From Alphaproteobacteria bacterium (GTDB taxonomy: Bacteria; Pseudomonadota; Alphaproteobacteria; Rhizobiales; Rhizobiaceae), in the NCBI GenBank assembly GCA_017308345.1, contig JAFKFE010000403.1, forward strand, positions 1 to 5,943: a DNA stretch of 5,943 nucleotides. Direction: 5' to 3'. Under the pieces are notes generated by a model. That model was not told the origin of the DNA. It was given only the letters and a program-made list of their open reading frames with translations, and made no database searches. Position numbers and translations under genes: made by a program. This document shows, one piece after another, positions 1-4,585 of the stretch (the first letter of the stretch is position 1; every line of letters begins with the position of its first letter).

Positions 1-80
1 TCATGCGCGGCGTCGCGCAGCTTGAGCGAGATGGCAAAGTAGAGTCCGGCCGGTCCGCCGCCGAGAACCGCAACCTTCAT
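1..80 (-). CDS. FAD-dependent monooxygenase, N-terminal fragment (cut by window edge)
   Basis: Only the first 26 codons are in the window; the gene continues past the left edge. The peptide begins MKVAVLGGGPAGLYFAISLK. It is a beta strand followed by the dinucleotide-binding GxGxxG motif (GGGPAG, residues 7-12), the ADP-binding Rossmann start of flavoprotein hydroxylases. The GGGPAGLYFA run followed by a Lys-Leu-Arg-Asp stretch resembles the N-termini of salicylyl-CoA 5-hydroxylase and anthraniloyl-CoA monooxygenase-type enzymes. These cytoplasmic enzymes hydroxylate aromatic CoA thioesters using O2 and NAD(P)H. The ATG at 80-78 is preceded by AGAGGAG at 91-97, 10 bases upstream, which supports the start. 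A candidate promoter and operator lie at 201-248. That this is an FAD/NAD-binding oxidoreductase is nearly certain; the aromatic-CoA subfamily is inferred from 26 residues, and another flavin monooxygenase is possible. Confidence 0.75.
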   Translation of the reverse strand, partial: MKVAVLGGGPAGLYFAISLKLRDAAH

Positions 81-90
81 GTCTTGCGAT

Positions 91-97
91 CTCCTCT
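91..97 (-). promoter_or_regulatory. Ribosome binding site of the flavin monooxygenase gene
   Basis: On the minus strand this reads AGAGGAG, a good match to the anti-Shine-Dalgarno complement, 10 bases before the ATG at 80. It fixes the start of the truncated flavoprotein gene. Confidence 0.7.
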
Positions 98-161
98 AGG
101 GCAACTCCAGGAGAAGCGCGCAACGGCTCTTCACCCGGAATTGCGTGAAACGCTCCAAGGG

Positions 162-180
162 CATCCGGAACCGCCGGATG
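162..180 (-). other. Small hairpin in the leader of the monooxygenase gene
   Basis: CATCCGG (162-168) and CCGGATG (174-180) form a perfect 7-bp inverted repeat around a 5-base loop. It lies within the roughly 115-base leader expected if transcription starts from the promoter at 201-229. No U-run follows it on the minus strand, so it is unlikely to be an intrinsic terminator. It could be an RNA structure in the leader, a protein site, or chance in GC-rich DNA. Confidence 0.35.
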
Positions 181-200
181 GACCCGCGGCTCCGACTCTC

Positions 201-229
201 AGTATTGCGCCCGGTGACAATTATTTCAA
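201..229 (-). promoter_or_regulatory. Candidate sigma-70-type promoter for the monooxygenase gene
   Basis: Read on the minus strand, TTGAAA (224-229) is followed after exactly 17 bases by AATACT (201-206). This is a good -35 box (5 of 6) and an acceptable -10 box (4 of 6) for the housekeeping sigma factor. Transcription would start near 194 and leave a leader of about 115 bases before the ATG at 80. The surrounding AT-rich patch (about 215-250) stands out from the GC-rich neighbourhood, as expected for a control region. The -35 box overlaps the AAGCTT-centred palindrome, a layout suited to repression. Confidence 0.5.
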
Positions 230-248
230 GCTTAAAGTTTTATAATTG
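218..248. promoter_or_regulatory. Putative operator: inverted repeat with AAGCTT core
   Basis: CAATTAT (218-224) and ATAATTG (242-248) are perfect 7-base inverted repeats separated by 17 bases. Between them sits an AAGCTT palindrome (228-233) extended imperfectly to TTTCAAGCTTAAAG (224-237). The right half of the inner palindrome, read on the minus strand, is the -35 box TTGAAA. AT-rich imperfect palindromes of this size that overlap a promoter are typical sites for dimeric winged-helix repressors such as MarR-family regulators, which commonly control aromatic-acid genes. The palindromes are seen directly; the regulator class is inferred. The two symmetric elements have slightly different centres (233 and 230.5), so they may be separate sites. 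Confidence 0.45.
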
Positions 249-277
249 AACGATGGCCGGACGCTCGAACGACCAGC

Positions 278-877
278 TTATTTGGCCGGATCCTTCGGGC
301 TCCACAGGACCGTCTCCGCGCCCTTTTCATAGGCCATGCCGTCCGGATAGCTGATCGCCTCCAGCTGCAGGCCCCACGGCGCCTGGAAATAGAGGATGGT
401 CTGACCCGCGGCCGGGCCTTCCTTGACCGGCAGCGGCCCCATCCGGGTCTTCACGCCCTTGCCCTCGAGATAGGCCTTCGCGGCGGCGACGTCGTCGACA
501 TAGAAGGCGATGTGGAAGCCGCCGATATCGCTGTTCTTCGCCTTGAGATCCTTCTGGTCGGGCGCCGTGTATTTGAACAATTCGATATTCGACCCGCTGC
601 CGCAGCGGACCATGGTGATTTCCTCGATCACCGCCTTCGGATCGACGCCGAGCAGGTCCTGCATGAAGGTGCCCTTGTCGTCGGCGAACGGCCCGAAGGA
701 CATCGCCTTCTTGCAGCCCACGACATTGGTGAAGAAGTCGACGGCCTGTTTCATGTCGGGCACGGTGATGCCGGTATGGTCGTGCCCGCGCATGCCGGGG
801 ATCGAGTCGGCTGAAGCTGCCCCCATCGAGCCGAACAAAACGCCCGCGAGCATCGTCGCGTGGATTGCATGTTTCAT
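278..877 (-). CDS. Exported VOC-superfamily protein (glyoxalase/dioxygenase fold)
   Basis: The protein has 199 residues. It starts with a signal peptide: MKH, a hydrophobic core (about residues 8-18), then an Ala-Ser-Ala signal peptidase I site predicting cleavage after residue 23. The mature part has two beta-alpha-beta-beta-beta modules of the vicinal oxygen chelate fold. The usual four metal-ligand positions are all filled: His34 (HTGITV), Glu99 (NIELF), His122 (FHIAFYV) and Glu173 (LQLEAI). A divalent-metal enzyme is therefore likely; the family includes glyoxalase I, epimerases, extradiol dioxygenases and fosfomycin-resistance proteins. The reaction cannot be told from sequence. The start at 877 was chosen because GGAGGG lies 4 bases upstream; an in-frame ATG at 889 contains that ribosome site and would spoil the signal peptide N-terminus. 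The gene lies 80 bases after the transporter operon in the same direction and probably shares its transcript. Export to the periplasm is unusual for this family. Confidence 0.9.
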   Translation of the reverse strand: MKHAIHATMLAGVLFGSMGAASADSIPGMRGHDHTGITVPDMKQAVDFFTNVVGCKKAMSFGPFADDKGTFMQDLLGVDPKAVIEEITMVRCGSGSNIELFKYTAPDQKDLKAKNSDIGGFHIAFYVDDVAAAKAYLEGKGVKTRMGPLPVKEGPAAGQTILYFQAPWGLQLEAISYPDGMAYEKGAETVLWSPKDPAK

Positions 878-957
878 GTCACCCTCCATTGGCGGGCTGG
901 CTTGTCATTGCGCATGTCCGGAGCCCGCTGGCCGGCATGCGGATATCGAAGCTCAAT
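878..957 (-). other. Spacer between ATPase and VOC genes
   Basis: An 80-base gap with no gene. It holds the VOC ribosome site and a 7-bp inverted repeat (AGCCCGC at 922-928 with GCGGGCT at 892-898) separated by 23 bases. No T-run follows it and no convincing promoter is visible. Read-through from the transporter operon into the VOC gene is the simplest view. Confidence 0.4.
882..887 (-). promoter_or_regulatory. Ribosome binding site that decides the VOC start
   Basis: On the minus strand GGAGGG lies 4 bases before the ATG at 877. An in-frame ATG at 889-887 overlaps this motif and has no site of its own at proper distance, so 877 is the likely start and the longer 203-residue form is unlikely. 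Confidence 0.75.
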
Positions 958-1782
958 TCAGCCGGGCGCGTTGGACCGCAGCCAGTCCGGATCGATCTCC
1001 GGCAGCGGAATGGCGGCGAGCAGATCGCGCGTGTAGGTCTCCTTCGGGTTGTCGAACAGCGCGTCGGTGGCGCTGGCTTCCACGATCCTGCCCTCGCGCA
1101 TGACGATCACCTGCTGGCAGAGCCGCCGGATCACTGAAAGGTCGTGGCTGATGAAGGCGACCGTCAGCCCCATCTCTGCCGCCAGCTTCTCCAGCAGCGT
1201 CAGGATCTGCGCCTGCGTCGAGACGTCGAGGCCGGAGACGATCTCGTCGGCCAGCACGAATTTCGGCGACAGCGCCAGTGCCCGCGCGATGCCGACGCGC
1301 TGGCGTTGGCCGCCCGACAATTCGTGGCGGTGGCGGCTGGCGAAGCCCTGCGGCAGGCCGACACGCTGCAGGGCTTCCGCGACGCGCTCCTTCAGCCTGT
1401 CGCCAAGCCCGTTCTGCCTCAAGGGGGCGGCGATGATGTTGAAGATCGTATGCCGCGGATTGAGCGACGACATCGGATCCTGGAAGATCATCTGCAGGTC
1501 GCGGCGAAGCGGCCTTAGCTCGGCTTCGGAGAGGTGGCTGATGTCGCGCCCCTCGAAGCCGATCGAGCCGGCGCTCGGCTCGAGCAGCCTGACCAGCGCG
1601 CGTCCGAGCGTCGACTTGCCGGAGCCGGATTCGCCGACGATGCCGGTGACCGACCCCTTGGGCAGGTCGAAGTCCAGCCCTTTCAGGATTTCGGCCAGCG
1701 GCGCGCGGCCGATCAGTGGCTTGCGCGTCATGTCGGGCAGCGCAACCTTCAGCCCGCGCACGGAAAACAGCGGCTCAGCCAT
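958..1782 (-). CDS. Peptide-type ABC transporter ATPase (DppF-like)
   Basis: This 274-residue cytoplasmic nucleotide-binding subunit would pair with the preceding ATPase to drive import through the two permeases. All ABC motifs are present: Walker A GESGSGKS (50-57), Q-loop Gln101 in IFQDPMSSLNP, signature LSGGQ (155-159), Walker B FVLADE (175-180), D-loop SGLD and H-loop His213 (ISHDL). Two features are odd. The residue after the Walker B glutamate is Ile (DEIVSGLD) where the family normally has Pro. The C-terminus also stops soon after the YTRDLLAAIP segment, so the oligo_HPY extension of longer DppF/OppF proteins (about 320-330 residues) is missing. The ATG at 1782 is chosen over an in-frame upstream codon at 1836 because GGAGG (1790-1794) lies 7 bases before it and the longer form adds an Arg-rich stretch unlike the family. 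It overlaps the preceding ATPase gene by 8 bases. The substrate is unknown. Confidence 0.95.
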   Translation of the reverse strand: MAEPLFSVRGLKVALPDMTRKPLIGRAPLAEILKGLDFDLPKGSVTGIVGESGSGKSTLGRALVRLLEPSAGSIGFEGRDISHLSEAELRPLRRDLQMIFQDPMSSLNPRHTIFNIIAAPLRQNGLGDRLKERVAEALQRVGLPQGFASRHRHELSGGQRQRVGIARALALSPKFVLADEIVSGLDVSTQAQILTLLEKLAAEMGLTVAFISHDLSVIRRLCQQVIVMREGRIVEASATDALFDNPKETYTRDLLAAIPLPEIDPDWLRSNAPG

Positions 1783-2665
1783 GGCCGGGCCTCCAGTCCT
1801 TGTCGGCCGCCGCGATCTCCGTCGCCAGTCCGGCAAGCACGCTCTCGTCCACCGGCTTCAGCGAGGCATAAGGATCGGTGTAGCGCGGCGTCGCCGCGAT
1901 CAGCGCGCGCGTGTAGGGGTGCTGCGGCGTGGCGAAGAGGGCAGCGGTCTCGGCCTCCTCCACCACCTTGCCGGCATAGAGCACCGACACTTTCTGGCTG
2001 ATCTTGGCGACGACGCCGAGGTCGTGGGTCACGAACAGGATCGCCGTGCCGTGGTCGCGCTGCAGTTGCGCGATCAGCCGCAGGATCTGCTTCTGCACCG
2101 TAACGTCCAGCGCGGTCGTCGGCTCGTCGGCGACGATCAGCCTCGGCTCCGCCGCAAAGGCCGCCGCGATCAGCACGCGCTGGCGCATGCCGCCGGAGAG
2201 CTCGTGCGGATAGCTTTTCAGTACGCGCTCCGGGTCGCGGATCTGCACCTCGTCGAGCAATTGGCGGATACGCTGGTTAGCCTTGTCGCCGCTCCAGCCG
2301 AGGATGCGCACCAGCCGGTCTGTCATCTGCGGGCCGATGCGGCGCGACGGGTTGAGCGCGGTCAGCGGGTCCTGCGGGATCAGCGCCGTGCGCGCGCCGA
2401 TGAGATTACGTCGCGCCTTGGCATCGAGCCGGCCGAGATCCTCGCCCTCGATCAGCATCTCGCCTTCGACGACGCGCACGCTTTTCGGCAATACGCCGAG
2501 CACCGCCTTGCCGATCATCGTCTTGCCGGCGCCGCTCTCGCCGACCAGCGCGCGCACCTCGCCCGGCTGGACGCTGAGCGAGACCGAGCGCAGCACGCGC
2601 TGGCCATTGGGCAGCACAGCGCTCAAGCGGCGGATGTCGAGGCATGGTTCCATATTGGCGCTCAT
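1775..2665 (-). CDS. Peptide-type ABC transporter ATPase (DppD-like)
   Basis: This 296-residue ATP-binding subunit belongs to the dipeptide/oligopeptide/nickel importer family. Motifs in order: Walker A GESGAGKT (42-49), Q-loop Gln98 in [11 protein letters not shown], signature LSGGM (156-160), Walker B LIVADE (176-181) followed by PTTALD, and H-loop His214 (VTHDL). LSGGM in place of LSGGQ is common among DppD-type proteins. The [12 protein letters not shown] segment that opens the oligo_HPY region is present, but the tail after it (about 45 residues) has none of the cysteines usually found in longer relatives. The ATG at 2665 overlaps the stop of the upstream permease as ATGA, a sign of translational coupling; no strong ribosome site precedes it. 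A second in-frame ATG at 2653 is possible. The downstream ATPase gene starts 8 bases before this stop. Both ATPases are intact, so the importer probably works as a heterodimeric motor. Confidence 0.95.
   Translation of the reverse strand: MSANMEPCLDIRRLSAVLPNGQRVLRSVSLSVQPGEVRALVGESGAGKTMIGKAVLGVLPKSVRVVEGEMLIEGEDLGRLDAKARRNLIGARTALIPQDPLTALNPSRRIGPQMTDRLVRILGWSGDKANQRIRQLLDEVQIRDPERVLKSYPHELSGGMRQRVLIAAAFAAEPRLIVADEPTTALDVTVQKQILRLIAQLQRDHGTAILFVTHDLGVVAKISQKVSVLYAGKVVEEAETAALFATPQHPYTRALIAATPRYTDPYASLKPVDESVLAGLATEIAAADKDWRPGHG
1790..1794 (-). promoter_or_regulatory. Ribosome binding site of the DppF-like ATPase gene
   Basis: GGAGG on the minus strand, 7 bases before the ATG at 1782 and inside the end of the DppD-like gene. 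It selects this ATG over the upstream in-frame codon at 1836. Confidence 0.7.
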
Positions 2666-3510
2666 CGCAGCACCGGATCGAAACGCGCCTTCAGCGCCTC
2701 GCCGAACTGGCTGAAGGAGAGCACGGTCAGGATCAGCGTGATCAGCGGAAAGACCAGCACCCACCAGGCCTGGTGGATCGACAGCCGGCCCTCGGCGATG
2801 ATGCCGCCCCAGGTCGGGTCGTCGGTCGAGATCGAAAGGTTGACGAAGGAGAGGATCGCCTCGACGATCACGGCGATACCCATTTCGAGCGACAAGAGCG
2901 CCACCACCGAGGGCAGCACATTGGGCAACACTTCGCGCAGCATGATGCCGATGCGGCCATAGCCGGCGATGCGCGCGCTTTCGACGTAATCCATGCGCGC
3001 CTGGCTCATCGCTTCGGCGCGGATCACCCGGCAGAAGCGGGTCCAGTCGATGATCGCGATTGCGAGGATGACGGAGCTGAGGCCCGTGCCGAGTACGGCT
3101 ACCAGCAGGATAGCGAACAGCACCGGCGGGAAGGCCATCCACACATCGACGATGCGCGAGATGATGCGGTCGGCCCAGCCGCCGAAATAGCCGGCGATGA
3201 GCCCCAGCGCCGAGCCGAGAAGGCAGGCGGACGTCGCCGCCGCGAAGGCGACGATGAAGGCGATGCGGCCGCCAAAGATCAGTCGCGACAGCAGATCCCT
3301 GCCGAGGCTGTCGGTGCCAAGCCAATAGCCGGGTTCGGCACCGTCCAGCCAGAAGGGCGGCAGGCGCTCCAGCATCAGGTCCTGCGCCAGCGGATCCTGC
3401 GGCGCGACCAGCGGCGCGAAGATGGCCGCCAGCAGCGCCAAGAGAAGCCAGCCGCCGGCCAGCCATAGCCGCGGGCTCAAGCCGCGTCGGGCGATGCGCG
3501 CCTCATCCAT
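2662..3510 (-). CDS. ABC transporter permease (DppC-like)
   Basis: This 282-residue inner-membrane subunit forms the transport channel with the DppB-like partner. A first membrane segment spans about residues 15-36. The conserved DppC/OppC periplasmic motif GTDSLGRD follows (65-72), and then several more hydrophobic segments starting near 83. The cytoplasmic EAA loop, which docks onto the ATPase, is clear at about 166-198 (EAMSQARMDYVESARIAG, then RIGIMLREVLPN). Length is near that of typical DppC proteins (about 280-300). The ATG at 3510 is supported by GAGG 7 bases upstream (3518-3521) and overlaps the end of the upstream permease gene by 8 bases. Its own stop overlaps the ATPase start as ATGA. 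No damage or odd residues are seen. Transport function is certain at family level; the substrate is not. Confidence 0.95.
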   Translation of the reverse strand: MDEARIARRGLSPRLWLAGGWLLLALLAAIFAPLVAPQDPLAQDLMLERLPPFWLDGAEPGYWLGTDSLGRDLLSRLIFGGRIAFIVAFAAATSACLLGSALGLIAGYFGGWADRIISRIVDVWMAFPPVLFAILLVAVLGTGLSSVILAIAIIDWTRFCRVIRAEAMSQARMDYVESARIAGYGRIGIMLREVLPNVLPSVVALLSLEMGIAVIVEAILSFVNLSISTDDPTWGGIIAEGRLSIHQAWWVLVFPLITLILTVLSFSQFGEALKARFDPVLR

Positions 3511-4510
3511 GGCGCAGCCTCGGATTGAGCAGCGCGTACATCATGTCGACGGCGAGGTTGATCAGCACGAAGAGCAGCGCGAACACCAGCACGATGCCCT
3601 GGATCAGCGGCAAATCGCGGTTGATGACGGCGTCGATCGCCATATTGCCGAGGCCCTCATAGGAAAACAGCCGCTCGACGATGACGGTACCGCCGATGAG
3701 GAAGGTGAACTGCACGCCGACCAGCGTCAGCGTCGGCAGCGCCGCGTTCTTCAGCGCTTCGCGCAGGATCACCTGCGTCTCGGAAAAGCCCTTCACCCGC
3801 GCCAGCACGACATAGTCGAGATCGAGCACTTCCTTCAGCGACTGCTTGAGCAATTGCGCGATGATCGCCGCCAGCGGCAACGCCAGGGCCACGGCCGGCA
3901 TCAGCATGTGTTTCAGCAGGTCCCAGGTGAGATCGAAGCGCAGCCGAAGAATGCTTTCGACGAGATAGAACTGGGTGACGAAAGGCAGGTCCAACTGCGG
4001 CGACACCCGGCCGGAAATATCGAAGACAGGCACCAGCACGCCGAACAGCAGGATCAGCACCAGGCCCCACAGGAAATCCGGGATGGAAAGCGTCGCGCCG
4101 CTGGCGATGTCGATGCCGGCTTCGACTACCGTGCCGCGTGAGCGGGCGCCCAGGATCGCGGCCGTGGCGCCGATCGCAATCGCCATGAGAAGCGCCACGG
4201 TCGCCAGTTCCAGCGTCGCCGGCAGCCGGTTGAAAACAAGACCCAGCACATCCTGGCGCAGCGATATCGAGGTGCCGAAATCGCCGTGCAGCACGCCGCC
4301 GAGCCAGATGAAGAATTGCTGCACGATGGACTTGTCGAGCCCGTAGAGCGCACGCAGCCGCGCGATGTCGTCATTGCTGGCGCCGGGCGGCAACATCATG
4401 GCGATCGGATCGCCGGGCGCCACGCGGATGACGACGAAGACGACGACGGCGACGCCGAAAAGCGTCACCAGCATCGTCAGAAGACGGACGAGGAATCTCT
4501 GCAGCAGCAT
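3503..4510 (-). CDS. ABC transporter permease (DppB-like)
   Basis: This 335-residue inner-membrane subunit pairs with the DppC-like permease. The N-terminus MLLQRFLVRLLTML leads into the first membrane helix (about 10-28), then the family motif RVAPGDP (29-35) and the periplasmic segment GLDKSIVQQF...GDFGTS (57-81). The EAA loop is at about 232-260 (DYVVLARVKGFSETQVILRE, then ALKNAALPT). It is followed by the typical ERLFSYEGLG segment and a last helix ending in NPRLRHG. Length matches E. coli-type DppB. The start was set at ATG 4510 because DppB proteins usually begin a few residues before RFLxRLL. An in-frame TTG at 4528 would add six residues but has no well-spaced ribosome site. Only a weak AGG precedes the ATG, so translation may depend on the upstream gene or the hairpin region at 4537-4562. 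The gene overlaps the next permease by 8 bases. Confidence 0.93.
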   Translation of the reverse strand: MLLQRFLVRLLTMLVTLFGVAVVVFVVIRVAPGDPIAMMLPPGASNDDIARLRALYGLDKSIVQQFFIWLGGVLHGDFGTSISLRQDVLGLVFNRLPATLELATVALLMAIAIGATAAILGARSRGTVVEAGIDIASGATLSIPDFLWGLVLILLFGVLVPVFDISGRVSPQLDLPFVTQFYLVESILRLRFDLTWDLLKHMLMPAVALALPLAAIIAQLLKQSLKEVLDLDYVVLARVKGFSETQVILREALKNAALPTLTLVGVQFTFLIGGTVIVERLFSYEGLGNMAIDAVINRDLPLIQGIVLVFALLFVLINLAVDMMYALLNPRLRHG

Positions 4511-4536
4511 GCGCGCCTGTATGCCCAATGGCGAAT

Positions 4537-4562
4537 GCGCGCCGCCTCAACAAGCGGCGCGC
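4537..4562 (-). other. Intercistronic GC hairpin between binding protein and permease genes
   Basis: GCGCGCCGC (4537-4545) and GCGGCGCGC (4554-4562) form a perfect 9-bp all-G/C stem with an 8-base loop, 23 bases after the stop of the binding-protein gene and 26 bases before the permease ATG. No U-run follows on the minus strand, so full intrinsic termination is unlikely. Hairpins at this place in importer operons are known to protect the upstream mRNA from 3' exonucleases or to cause partial termination. The result is more binding protein than permease, which is the role inferred here. Confidence 0.6.
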
Positions 4563-4585
4563 TCGGCAAAACGAGGGGCCGACGG

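Noticed and set aside
3..245. Plus-strand 80-codon open frame at the left end
   Set aside because: It runs antisense to the flavoprotein start and through its control region, has no ribosome site and shows no domain.
892..928. Inverted repeat as a terminator of the ABC operon
   Set aside because: The stem is only 7 bp with a 23-base loop and no following T-run on the minus strand. Termination before the VOC gene is not supported.
1049..2962. Long plus-strand open frame (637 codons) antisense to both ATPases and part of a permease
   Set aside because: It lies opposite intact ABC genes with full motifs. The translation is low-complexity Ser/Arg/Ala-rich with no recognisable domain, as expected from antisense frames in GC-rich coding DNA.
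2666..3466. Upstream extension of the DppD-like frame
   Set aside because: The extension reads in the wrong frame through the DppC-like permease and gives an Arg/Gly-rich sequence. The ATGA overlap at 2662-2665 marks the real start.
2644..4141. Plus-strand open frames opposite the two permease genes (2644-3468 and 3422-4141)
   Set aside because: Their products are rich in Asp/Arg/Gln/His with no fold-like pattern, and they mirror the membrane-protein codons of the real genes.
4511..4528. TTG at 4528 as the start of the DppB-like permease
   Set aside because: It adds six residues not typical of the family and has no ribosome site at suitable spacing. It cannot be fully excluded.
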